Assembly (NCBI GenBank): GCA_022447225.1
Contig: JAKVAZ010000009.1
Location: forward strand, 62,001-126,000
Source of the DNA: Fuerstiella sp.
GTDB lineage: Bacteria; Planctomycetota; Planctomycetia; Planctomycetales; Planctomycetaceae
Direction: 5' to 3'
Length of the DNA stretch: 64,000 bases
Part shown: in pieces, positions 26,574 to 35,445 of the stretch
Layout: each line of letters starts with the position of its first letter
Position numbering within the stretch: the first letter of the stretch is position 1
Program-made: the position numbers and the translations under genes
The notes under the pieces: model-generated
What the model was told of the DNA's origin: nothing
Databases searched by the model: none
What the model saw: the letters and a program-made list of their open reading frames with translations, nothing else

Positions 26574-27449
26574 ATGCAGGAAGCCATTCGAAAGGCATCA
26601 ACACTGATCGAAGCTCTGGGCTGGATCCAGAGGTTTCGAAATCGATATATCGTCATCAAGCTGGGCGGCAGTACGCTCAGTGACAGTGATGCTGTCGACA
26701 GCCTGTTGACTGACCTTGTATTTATGGCAACTGTGGGAATGCGTCCTGTTCTGGTTCACGGTGGAGGTAACGCCATCAGCCGTGCGATGGGCGATGCCGG
26801 AATCGAACCACAGTTTGTCGAAGGACGCCGTTACACCGACAAAGCCACACTTGATATCGCTACACGGGTACTCGTCCATGAAATCTGTCCGTCAATTGTT
26901 GAAAAAATCAGCAGTCGGGGCGCCCAGGCAACAGGTCTTCACTTCGGATCTGAGAATGCACTCACTGCCGACCGGCTGAAGGTTTCCACAGCGGACGGCG
27001 GCATGACTGATCTTGGCCATGTCGGCCAAATCAGCCACGTCGACCACGACCTGCTGTCGCGGGTCTGCTCAACAGGCACAATTCCCGTCATTCCGAGTAT
27101 TGCTTTGGACCGACGCGGCCATCGGCTCAACGTCAACGCCGATACCGCAGCAGCTGCCGTGGCTCAGGAACTCGATGCCGAAAAACTCGTTTTTCTAAGT
27201 GACATTCCTGGCATCCTGACGAACATTCATGACCCAAATACCCGACTTTCCCACGTCACCGCGACAGAGGTACGTGATTTGATTTCTGACGGTACAATCG
27301 CCGGAGGAATGGTTCCCAAAGTTCAGGCGGCGCTCGATGCGCTGACGGCGGGGGTCAGAAAAATCCACATTGTTGATGCAGGCATGCCCCATTCCGTCCT
27401 GCTGGAAATCTATTCTGACACAGGAGTGGGAACTGAGATCGTTGGTTAG
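26574..27449 (+). CDS. argB: Acetylglutamate kinase
   Basis: The 291-residue protein is ArgB, which phosphorylates N-acetylglutamate in the second step of arginine synthesis in the cytosol. Family motifs are [13 protein letters not shown], the [20 protein letters not shown] loop that binds the substrate, [10 protein letters not shown], and [11 protein letters not shown] with [13 protein letters not shown]. The N-terminal helix ([20 protein letters not shown]) is the short type of the arginine-inhibitable enzymes, in which such a helix mediates hexamer formation; whether this one is feedback inhibited is inference. The gene is followed 70 bp later by argD on the same strand and the two surely belong to one pathway. 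Confidence 0.96.
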   Translation: MQEAIRKASTLIEALGWIQRFRNRYIVIKLGGSTLSDSDAVDSLLTDLVFMATVGMRPVLVHGGGNAISRAMGDAGIEPQFVEGRRYTDKATLDIATRVLVHEICPSIVEKISSRGAQATGLHFGSENALTADRLKVSTADGGMTDLGHVGQISHVDHDLLSRVCSTGTIPVIPSIALDRRGHRLNVNADTAAAAVAQELDAEKLVFLSDIPGILTNIHDPNTRLSHVTATEVRDLISDGTIAGGMVPKVQAALDALTAGVRKIHIVDAGMPHSVLLEIYSDTGVGTEIVG

Positions 27450-27519
27450 TGTTCGTTGAACGGTCCGGAACGAATGCTGGCGACACCAAACACAAAACAC
27501 AGAATCGGAAAGATCTAAA

Positions 27520-28734
27520 ATGGCAACCGTGACGCCCCGCAGCAGCAAAGACACCATCGAACTTTTCGATCAGTTTGTCATCCCCAATTACACCCGATAT
27601 CCGGTGTCTCTGGTCGAAGGCACCGGTTCCTGGGTAACCGATGCCGAGGGTCAGCGTTTTCTGGATCTTTTTCCGGGCTGGGGGTGCAATATCCTCGGAT
27701 ACTCTCCGCCGGCCGTTGTGGAGGCGATTCAGGAACAGGCCGCCCGGCTGATTCACGTTCCCAACACATGGTACATCGAACAACAGGGCCGTTTCGCTGA
27801 GTTTCTTTGTTCGCGCAGCTTTGGAAAAGCGTTCTTCTGCAATAGCGGAGCAGAAGCCAGTGAAGCAGCCATCAAACTTGCTCGACTACATGGATCGTCC
27901 AGGGGCCGCTACAGGATGATTACGTTCGAACGGGGTTTCCATGGCCGAACTCTGGGTGCACTCACGGCGACAGCTCAGCCCAAACACCACGAAGGCCTGG
28001 GCCCCCTCATGTCCGGTTTTCGCTACGCGGCCCTCAATGACCTGGATGCGGTGCGATCACTGGTCGATAAAGAGACCTGCGCCATCATGATTGAACCGGT
28101 CCAGGGTGAGGGAGGTGTCCGAATTCCGGATCGAGATTTCCTGCAGGGACTGCGAACGATCTGTGACGAAAACGAGATCCTTCTGATCTTCGACGAGGTC
28201 CAGACAGGCATGGGACGTACCGGGACCTGGTTCGGATATCAGCAGACCGGCGTCACGCCCGACATCATCACCATGGCCAAGGGCATCGCAGGTGGTGTGG
28301 CCTGCGGAGCATTGATTGCGCACGAAAGTATTGCTGCCGATCTGCGACCTGGAATGCATGCCAGTACATTCGGCGGAAATTCACTGGCAATGGCCGCCGG
28401 ACTGGCAACCGGGGAAATCATTGAACAGGAAAACATCCTTCAACATGTCACCGACAATGCGTCTCATGCCCGAGAGCGACTGACGAATTTGAAAGCAGAA
28501 TTGCCCATCATACGTGAAGTTCGTGTCTGCGGAATGATGATCGGAATCGATCTGAACATTCCGTCCGGTCCGGCTGTCGGTTTGTGTATGGAACGGGGGG
28601 TCCTGATCAATGCAACTCAGGAAACTGTCGTTCGTTTGCTGCCCGCGCTGAATATCGAACGTGAAGAATTCGATCAAGGCCTTGATACTGTCACCGAAGT
28701 TCTGCAGCTAATGGCCGAACAGCAGGGAGAATGA
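27520..28734 (+). CDS. argD: Acetylornithine aminotransferase
   Basis: This 404-residue class III PLP-dependent aminotransferase fits ArgD, which makes N-acetylornithine from N-acetylglutamate semialdehyde using glutamate. Motifs in order: [76 protein letters not shown] and the PLP-lysine in [13 protein letters not shown]. The gene follows argB with a 70 bp gap that contains a GGAAAGAT ribosome binding site before the ATG. Some such enzymes also act on succinyldiaminopimelate (DapC), which cannot be excluded, but the argB neighbour supports arginine synthesis. Confidence 0.95.
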   Translation: MATVTPRSSKDTIELFDQFVIPNYTRYPVSLVEGTGSWVTDAEGQRFLDLFPGWGCNILGYSPPAVVEAIQEQAARLIHVPNTWYIEQQGRFAEFLCSRSFGKAFFCNSGAEASEAAIKLARLHGSSRGRYRMITFERGFHGRTLGALTATAQPKHHEGLGPLMSGFRYAALNDLDAVRSLVDKETCAIMIEPVQGEGGVRIPDRDFLQGLRTICDENEILLIFDEVQTGMGRTGTWFGYQQTGVTPDIITMAKGIAGGVACGALIAHESIAADLRPGMHASTFGGNSLAMAAGLATGEIIEQENILQHVTDNASHARERLTNLKAELPIIREVRVCGMMIGIDLNIPSGPAVGLCMERGVLINATQETVVRLLPALNIEREEFDQGLDTVTEVLQLMAEQQGE

Positions 28735-29119
28735 TAACAGCAAATTCTCAGTGACCTGTCTCACAGAGACTCTGACGGAGCAATCCGTTCTGCCAACAAA
28801 ACGGGGGGAGAACAGTTATTTTCCGTACGGGATGTCTGACGCTCGTACAGTCGCTGCATGCGGATCTGTTCCGAGCGGTCGCTCATCCGCGAAGTGTTTG
28901 TAACGACTGATCGAAATACGCAGATCAATCCGGCTGACGCAATCCTGATCCACTCCCGGATTCACGGGCCGATCGAAAACAGGTCATTCATGCAACAGTC
29001 ACGGCTGTTTTCCGAACCGGCCTCGCTGTCATAGTATGGCCCCAATGTCGTTGAACGCCCCCTGATCGGCCCAGGATTCGTTGAACGCCCTTTATTTTTT
29101 CGACCGAGAGGTACTTAGG
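28735..29119. other. Intergenic stretch with a short direct repeat
   Basis: Nothing gene-like is present between argD and the lipase remnant. The only notable element is a pair of identical 12-bp words described separately at 29049-29090, followed by a T-rich stretch. Confidence 0.45.
29049..29090 (+). repeat. 12-bp direct repeat pair
   Basis: The word CGTTGAACGCCC occurs at 29049-29060 and again at 29079-29090, 30 bp apart, with the second copy running into TTTATTTTTT. It lies immediately before the lipase pseudogene. It may be the trace of a small duplication or a protein-binding site. Confidence 0.6.
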
Positions 29120-29719
29120 CGTGGATTTTTGGCAATAAACACGCCTGCGTCGTTACCTGTCTGGTGACTGAACTCCCTGACTGGAATGACACTAAATCCG
29201 GTGTAAATGCTGTCGCAGTCATCACCCGTCCCTTTGGAACAGTTCGTCGTGGATTCAATAACCAAGTCCACGATCTCCTGCCTCGTCTGGAAAATCCCCT
29301 AAAAGCTGATCAGCGAACATTGTGGCTGACCGGCCATTAACAGGACGGTTCCATGGCAACAATCTGTGCCGGTCGATGCTATCTCTCGGAAATTGATTCA
29401 TTGCCCAGGACTCTTTACACGTATGGAAGTCCCCGGGTGGGTAACCACCGTTTCGTGAATTTTGTTGCACCCAACCCTACATGCCGGGTAAATAACAACG
29501 ACATCGTGAACTGCGTTCCGCCTGCATGGATGGGTGATCGGCATTCCGGTCGGAAACTGTCCCTGGACCGGAGTCCGACGGTTTCACGACCGCGCCATGA
29601 ATTTTTCGGAATGGCTGTAGAAGTTCAAAATCCACCACTTCGCTGATCATTCCATGAATTGCGACATCGAGTACATTCGCGAGGCAGTCGATGATCAGGT
29701 CAGCGACGATCTGCTTTGA
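29120..29719 (+). pseudogene. Decayed class 3 lipase
   Basis: The region reads as a class 3 (fungal-type) lipase with damage. NKHACVVTCLVTELPDWNDT, then VNAVAVITRPFGTVRRGFN, PRLENPLKADQRTLWLTGH match the entry to the nucleophile elbow, but the next codon is TAA where the family has the serine of GHSLGG. The frame then continues with SMATICAGRCYLSEI, LYTYGSPRVGNHRFVNFV and RVNNNDIVNCVPPAWMG, all classic lipase_3 sequence with the catalytic-Asp region. Near 29640 a frameshift moves the C-terminus (DHSMNCDIEYIREAVDD) to another frame, ending with TGA at 29717-29719. The N-terminal part is missing or unrecognisable, and the start given is approximate. The loss of the catalytic serine makes a functional product very unlikely. 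Confidence 0.85.
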
Positions 29720-29757
29720 ACACACAGCACTAAACAACGTGTCCCAGGCCAAACCAG

Positions 29758-30597
29758 ATGAAAATTCGAAAAGCAGTAATTACGGCAGCCGGAGAATATC
29801 ATTCGAATTTGCCGCTGCAGAGTGTCGTCGACCGTGAAGGCCAGCCTGGCACTGTTCTGCATCGAACTCTCGACGAAGTGGTTGAAGCCGGCATTGAGCA
29901 GATCGCCATCGTCGTCCGTCCGGGACAGTCCGATCGATATCTCTCAGCAGCAGGCTCTCACGCCGCCCGCCTCGTATTCTTTGAGCAGGACAGTCCTCGC
30001 GGTTATGGCGATGCGATCCTGAGAACGGCCGATTTCGTCGGCAACGAAGCAATTTTGCACCTGGTATCTGATCATCTGTATGTCAGCAGCACTCAGAAAA
30101 GCTGTGCGGCTCAGTTGTGTGAGGTCGCAGCCGTTCATGAATGTTCGATTTCCGCGATTCAGGCCACCCGAGAAAATGAAATCATTCATTTTGGCACCGT
30201 TGGTGGCCGGCCGGTTGCTCAGCAGAGTCACCTTTACGAGGTCACCACGGTCGTCGAAAAGCCGACACCGACGATTGCGGAACAGGAACTCATCGTTGCC
30301 GGTCAGCGTTCCGGTTATTATTTGTGTCTGTTCGGAATGCATGTTCTCACACCGACGCTGTTTCGAATCCTCGAATCAAATCTCAGAGATGCCCCCGCCG
30401 AAGAACCTGTTGACCTTTCACAATCACTTGATCAACTGGCTCAGACGGAGCGTTACCTTGCGTTTGAAGTGGAAGGATCCCGTTTCAATACCGGCTATAA
30501 GTACGGTCTGATGCTGGCACAGCTGGCCATTTCACTGGGAGGGGTCGATCGGGATCTGATACTGACTGAACTGGTCAGACTGATGGCCCGCAGGTGA
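29758..30597 (+). CDS. Nucleotidyltransferase-fold protein without the GxGTR signature
   Basis: The 279-residue protein has the sugar-phosphate nucleotidyltransferase (GalU/RmlA-like) fold: KAVITAAG at the start, LDEVVEAGIEQIAIVVRP, EQDSPRGYGDAIL (compare QxxxxGLGHAVL of GalU), LHLVSDHLYV in place of the metal-binding LLPDD strand, and TTVVEKPTP. The pyrophosphorylase signature after AAG, normally G-x-G-T-R-x-x-P with a later Lys, is replaced by EYHSNLPLQSVVDREGQPGT, so the phosphate-binding Arg is gone. It may be a divergent enzyme or a regulatory paralogue. It is followed 128 bp downstream on the same strand by a GHMP kinase/UDPGP fusion, which suggests a shared nucleotide-sugar role. Confidence 0.78.
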   Translation: MKIRKAVITAAGEYHSNLPLQSVVDREGQPGTVLHRTLDEVVEAGIEQIAIVVRPGQSDRYLSAAGSHAARLVFFEQDSPRGYGDAILRTADFVGNEAILHLVSDHLYVSSTQKSCAAQLCEVAAVHECSISAIQATRENEIIHFGTVGGRPVAQQSHLYEVTTVVEKPTPTIAEQELIVAGQRSGYYLCLFGMHVLTPTLFRILESNLRDAPAEEPVDLSQSLDQLAQTERYLAFEVEGSRFNTGYKYGLMLAQLAISLGGVDRDLILTELVRLMARR

Positions 30598-30725
30598 ACG
30601 GTGATTCCTAACCATTCAGTACGGTTACACTGGTTCGATCAGGATTCACTACTTCAGCTCAACCCGGTGTCCGTGGTGTCCCTCTCACTTTCAGCAGTCC
30701 GGTAAGAGTCTGACAGAAATACACT

Positions 30726-33700
30726 ATGTCTGAATTCCTGAAGGTCATTACGTCTTCCGATCCGGATGTCCGGAACCGCTCACTGGACGTGATTTGTGAG
30801 CATCTTGGGGAGCACGAACTTCTAAGCGGCTGCGAAGAGCTCGATCAGTTTCGTCGCCGCTGCCACAATCTTTATCAGCGGGTACGGGCTCTGTTTTTTT
30901 TGTATGCGATCTATCGGTTTCATGTTCCACCGAAATTAACAGACCGCGAAACAGGACATATCCCCTTCCGTGGTTACGAGCAGATGCTCAACCGGCGTTA
31001 TCCGGAAGCAATTGACACCTTGACGGCGTGGCAGTCGAAAGAAGGGCTGACGACGACGCTGGCCAGTGCTCTGGCAGAAGCATACCGCCGTCTGGCGTTC
31101 CAGACTCTTGCAGACCAGGTGAGAAGAAGCGTAAGGACTTTCCGGGGAAATCAGTGGATGTTTCGCTGCGGACACCCGGACGATGTCCCGTTGAGAATCC
31201 GTCCGGAGTTACTCCAAATCAACGCTTCAACCGGCATGTTCCCGGTCCTGCAGGAACGAACCGCCGTTCGCATGGATTTTACCCATGGAGGCTGGAGCGA
31301 TATTTTTTTTCTGGGCATGGATTTTCCCGAAGGAGCACGAGTCATCAATGCCAGTGTCGATCTGGCCGTACAGGGACGCCACGCAACTCCCGAACCTCCC
31401 ATCGACTGCTGTCTTCGCGTCATCGACGAACCGCTGCTGAGACTGGTCAGCATTGATCTTAACTCAAAGGCAGACATCCACGATGTCAATGAGATCTTCG
31501 ACTTCGCACGGGATCACCTCGGACTGCTGAAAGCTGCCGTGATCGCATCTGGCCTGATCCCTCCTGGTATGGAAAGTGGTGGAGCCCGGGTCTCTGACGT
31601 TTTCACCCGAATCACCGGTCCCGGCAGGGGGCTGGAAATCGTCAGCCGCGTCAATGACATCCCCAAGGGATCGCGTCTGGCTGTCAGTACAAATTTACTG
31701 GGTTCGCTGATCTCAATCTGTATGCGGGCCACTGGTCAGGTTTCCAGGTTGACAGGCGCTTTGACCGAATCAGATCGGCGCATCGTGGCCGCTCGCGCCA
31801 TACTTGGCGAATGGCTGGGCGGTTCCGGCGGCGGCTGGCAGGATTCCGGGGGCGTCTGGCCAGGCATCAAACTGATTGAAGGAGCCGTTGCCCGACAGGG
31901 TGATCCGGAATTCGGCATCAGCAGAGGTCGTCTGATGCCTCAACACTCGGTCTACGATGAATCGGAAGTCAGTAAAGCCGCCAGAAATAAGCTCCAAAAA
32001 AGTCTGGTACTTGTGCACGGCGGAATGGCCCAAAACGTCGGACCGATCCTCGAAATGGTAACCGAAAAGTATCTGCTGAGGAGCAGAACGGAATGGCAGG
32101 CACGACACCAGGCCGTCGAACTGCTGAATCAGATTGATTCGGCGCTGCGAACGGGAGATATCCCCGCTGTCGGACATGCGACTCATCGAAATTTTCACGA
32201 TCCGCTCCAAAAGATTATTCCGTGGTGTTCAAACGCCTACACCGAGGAAATCATCGCACGGTGTCAAACGGAGTATGGCAAACAGTTCCATGGATTCTGG
32301 ATGCTGGGCGGAATGGCAGGGGGGGGCATGGGATTCATTTTTGACCCTGCTGTCCGTGATCAGGCCTGCACATGGCTGCATCAAACAATGATGGAGGTGA
32401 AAACATCCATGCAGGAATCCGTGCCGTTTGCAATGGACCCGGTCGTGTATGATTTTTCGATCAACGACCGCGGCACATCGGCTGAGCTGTGCTCGTGTGA
32501 TGAGATGCCGGACGGTTACTCCGCACTGATGATTCCGGAACTGCTGAGACAGGACATCAACTCTCTTACCCCAATGACCCGACGATTGCTGGAACGCGCC
32601 GGAGACCGTTGCCGCCAGGGACAAAATCACGCCGGTCTGCCGATGCGTCTGATCAACCGAATCCTGCCTGGTTCCGCAACAGAATCCGGCACCACGGTGT
32701 CCATTGAACAACTTTTGCAAAAGAATGGATTTGACCGGGTGACTCATGAAAAAATCCGGGACGACATCAGGTCAGGCAGGCTGGGTCTCGCACAAAATCG
32801 ACTATCAACAGCTGTGACTATCGAAGATGTCCGGGATGAAGACGTTGTTGATGTTCGAAAAACTCAGTCCGAATCCGTCATTGCTGCGGGGCGTCAGGCA
32901 CTTCGTCAGGGACAGGCCGGTGTCATTACCCTCGCCGCAGGCGTGGGAAGTCGCTGGACCCAGGGAGCCGGAGTGGTCAAAGCCCTGAACCCGTTCTGTC
33001 GACTTGGCGGTCGATTTCGATCTTTTCTCGACATTCATCTAGCAAAATCACGCCAAACCGCCGGTGACTACTCTGCAACGCCACTGCACGTAATTACTAC
33101 CGGATATCTCACCGACATGTCGATCCGCCGCTGGGTTCAAAACAACGCTACGGACAGTCAGGTGTTTGTCTCAAAAGGTGTGTCCGTAGGACACCGCATG
33201 ATTCCTACCGTTCGGGATCTGCAGTTTGCCTGGGAAGAAATGCCGCAGCAGGTTCTGGATGAACGACAGGAGAAAATGCGTTCAAGTATTCGTTCGGCAC
33301 TTATCAGCTGGGCCCGCATCTCAGGCGAAGCATCGGATTACACCGATAATCTCCCGCTGCAGCGTCTGCATCCGGTGGGACACTGGTACGAAATTCCAAA
33401 CCTCCTGCTGAACGGAACACTGCACAGAATGCTGATACGGCAGCCGGAACTGCAGTATCTCATGCTGCACAACGTCGACACACTGGGCGCAAATCTTGAT
33501 CCAGGCTGTTTGGGTCAGCACATCAGTGCGGACTGTGATTTGTCGTTTGAAGTTATCAGTCGCAGACTGGAAGATCGAGGTGGCGGTCTGGCGCGGGTCG
33601 ACGGAAAGGTTCGACTGGTGGAAGGTCTTGCTATGCCGCGTGAACAGGATGAATTCAGTCTGTCGTACTACAACTCACTGACGACCTGGATCACGATCGA

Positions 33701-34031
33701 TCGTTTGCTGAATATTTTTGGTCTCTCACGGAAAGATCTGAACAGTCCCGATCGAATCAGTCATGCCGTTGCTGAGGTAGCAGATCGGATCCCTACCTAC
33801 ATCACCCTTAAAGAAGTCAAAAAACGCTGGGGACGCGGTCAGGAAGATGTCTTCCTCGTCTCTCAGTTCGAAAAACTCTGGGGCGACATGACCGCGTTGA
33901 ATGACGTGAACTGTCAGTTTCTGGTTGTACCGACAATGCGCGGACAACAGCTGAAGGATCCTGCTCAACTCGACGGCTGGCTGCGAGACGGCACGGCAGC
34001 CCATGTCGAATCACTCGCCGTATGGGAGTGA
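30726..34031 (+). CDS. GHMP sugar kinase / UDPGP-type pyrophosphorylase fusion
   Basis: The 1101-residue protein carries two catalytic modules. After a helical N-terminus, residues about 175-560 resemble the GHMP kinase domain of fucokinases: VRMDFTHGGWSDIFF (compare RIDxxGGWTD), KGSRLAVSTNLLGSLIS (phosphate loop), GEWLGGSGGGWQDSGG and WMLGGMAGGGMGF. Residues about 730-1090 are a UDP-sugar pyrophosphorylase of the UDPGP family: VITLAAGVGSRWTQGAG with the catalytic Lys in VVKALNPF, LHVITTGYLTDMSI, the LMLHNVDTLGANLDP strand with the metal-binding Asp, and DEFSLSYYNSLTTWITI. Such a protein could turn a free sugar into its 1-phosphate and then into a UDP-sugar, in the reverse domain order of Bacteroides FKP. 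The sugar is unknown. It follows the nucleotidyltransferase gene. Confidence 0.85.
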   Translation: MSEFLKVITSSDPDVRNRSLDVICEHLGEHELLSGCEELDQFRRRCHNLYQRVRALFFLYAIYRFHVPPKLTDRETGHIPFRGYEQMLNRRYPEAIDTLTAWQSKEGLTTTLASALAEAYRRLAFQTLADQVRRSVRTFRGNQWMFRCGHPDDVPLRIRPELLQINASTGMFPVLQERTAVRMDFTHGGWSDIFFLGMDFPEGARVINASVDLAVQGRHATPEPPIDCCLRVIDEPLLRLVSIDLNSKADIHDVNEIFDFARDHLGLLKAAVIASGLIPPGMESGGARVSDVFTRITGPGRGLEIVSRVNDIPKGSRLAVSTNLLGSLISICMRATGQVSRLTGALTESDRRIVAARAILGEWLGGSGGGWQDSGGVWPGIKLIEGAVARQGDPEFGISRGRLMPQHSVYDESEVSKAARNKLQKSLVLVHGGMAQNVGPILEMVTEKYLLRSRTEWQARHQAVELLNQIDSALRTGDIPAVGHATHRNFHDPLQKIIPWCSNAYTEEIIARCQTEYGKQFHGFWMLGGMAGGGMGFIFDPAVRDQACTWLHQTMMEVKTSMQESVPFAMDPVVYDFSINDRGTSAELCSCDEMPDGYSALMIPELLRQDINSLTPMTRRLLERAGDRCRQGQNHAGLPMRLINRILPGSATESGTTVSIEQLLQKNGFDRVTHEKIRDDIRSGRLGLAQNRLSTAVTIEDVRDEDVVDVRKTQSESVIAAGRQALRQGQAGVITLAAGVGSRWTQGAGVVKALNPFCRLGGRFRSFLDIHLAKSRQTAGDYSATPLHVITTGYLTDMSIRRWVQNNATDSQVFVSKGVSVGHRMIPTVRDLQFAWEEMPQQVLDERQEKMRSSIRSALISWARISGEASDYTDNLPLQRLHPVGHWYEIPNLLLNGTLHRMLIRQPELQYLMLHNVDTLGANLDPGCLGQHISADCDLSFEVISRRLEDRGGGLARVDGKVRLVEGLAMPREQDEFSLSYYNSLTTWITIDRLLNIFGLSRKDLNSPDRISHAVAEVADRIPTYITLKEVKKRWGRGQEDVFLVSQFEKLWGDMTALNDVNCQFLVVPTMRGQQLKDPAQLDGWLRDGTAAHVESLAVWE

Positions 34032-34311
34032 TTCCGATGCGCACATACCCTGCATGACGTCCTCCCTATGCCGCACCGCCGCAGCATTTTCCGGCTTTGT
34101 TCCGCAAAAGGAAATATGAAAAATCCCGTTTGAGGACATTGCGGCAGGATGGAAGTGTCCATTGACCGCTCGACTACGGACACAGAAACACATGACTGCC
34201 TTTATGCAACCGCCGGATAACCTCTCACACGCCTTCGGTGTTTGAACGAATCAACAAAGCAGCAATCCCGGAACCGGCAGATTGCATATGCCCGACAACA
34301 ACGGACAAATA

Positions 34312-34872
34312 TTACTCGTCCAGAATTTCTTTTTCCTTTGCCTCCGCCCGGGTGTTCACCAGACCCTCATGCTTTTTGGTCAAATCCTGGACTTTTTCTT
34401 TCGTTTGATCACGCTCATCTTCGGTCATGGACTTGTCCTTTTGTGCCTGGTCAGCCTGCTTGTTTGAATCGCGTCGGATATTGCGAATCGAAATGCGCGC
34501 CTCTTCGGCCAGTTCTTTAATACGACCTGCCAGCTGCTTCCGGCGATCCCCGGACAACGGGGGAATATTCAAACGGATGACACGCCCGTCGTTATTTGGA
34601 GCCAGCCCCAGATCACTTCCCTGAATCGCCTTTGCGATGCTGTCGAGCGAGGACGTATCAAAAGGCCGAATCATGATCTGCTGAGGTTCAGGAACACTAA
34701 TATTTGCTATCTGCTTCAACGGTGTGGAAGATCCGTAGTAGTCGACTTTAACAGAATCCACCAGCCCAGGGTTGGCACGTCCTGTGCGAATACCAGTGAG
34801 CGCGGCAGCCAGATGGTCCACCGCCTTCTCCATCCGGTCTTCTGCATCCAGTAATATCTCATCCTGGTCCAT
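34312..34872 (-). CDS. frr: Ribosome recycling factor
   Basis: The 186-residue product is RRF, which with EF-G splits post-termination ribosomes. Typical stretches are AVDHLAAALTGIRTGRANPG, VDYYGSSTPLKQIANISVPE, ITIRPFD-like MIRPFDTSSLDSIAKAIQ, and GRVIRLNIPPLSGDRRKQL. I start it at the ATG at 34872 because AGAGGAAG lies just upstream and the conserved N-terminal helix begins there; a start at 34908 would add 12 residues of poor quality. The usual partner pyrH is not adjacent in the window. Certainty is very high. Confidence 0.97.
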   Translation of the reverse strand: MDQDEILLDAEDRMEKAVDHLAAALTGIRTGRANPGLVDSVKVDYYGSSTPLKQIANISVPEPQQIMIRPFDTSSLDSIAKAIQGSDLGLAPNNDGRVIRLNIPPLSGDRRKQLAGRIKELAEEARISIRNIRRDSNKQADQAQKDKSMTEDERDQTKEKVQDLTKKHEGLVNTRAEAKEKEILDE

Positions 34873-35445
34873 TGATATCTTCCTCTTTACCCAAAGTATT
34901 CCAGACACCTGCTGTACCCGATAACTATCGTATCCGACAGAGCCTGAGATTCAATTCGAAGCAGTTTCCGACTCAGCGAACGCCAGCTCCAAACACGTCG
35001 TGCGTAACGGCCCCAATCCATATTTGCGCAGTGTTCCTGATCACAACATCCCCGGTACAGACACCACATAGATTAACAGCCGGGTTGTTACATGGTTTTC
35101 ACAGCAGAAGCTCGCTACTGCACTGTCTGAAATTGAACAGCAGGATGTTTTGACGAAGTCTGCTCCGGCCGGCCTGGATAACATCCCCAAAGCTAAATGA
35201 GTCCCCGGAGCGTGCCCGAACAAATCCACACACCCGATATATCTGCCGGTCTGTTTGCTGCGCAACCGCAGTACCCCGGGAATGACTCATTCCAGTGCAC
35301 GACATGCTCAACAGCCCCTGCTGAATCCTGAGCTGAAACCTCAAAGGCGGACAAGTCAGATTTCATCAGTCGAAGCCAGGCTTCACCGGTTTGTCACCGC
35401 GGGACAAACACAGGTCACGTTTCCAGAGTCCCGAAGAACCGTTTG
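34873..35445. other. Intergenic stretch, nothing recognised
   Basis: The promoter of frr should lie at the left end of this gap. No motif-bearing frame, repeat, tRNA fold or strong hairpin was seen in the 573 bp between frr and the zinc-ribbon membrane protein gene. Confidence 0.5.

Noticed and set aside
26282-26659. A 125-residue minus-strand frame across the argB promoter region.
   Set aside because: It overlaps the argB coding region antisense, includes the guanine tract as a proline run and has no motif.
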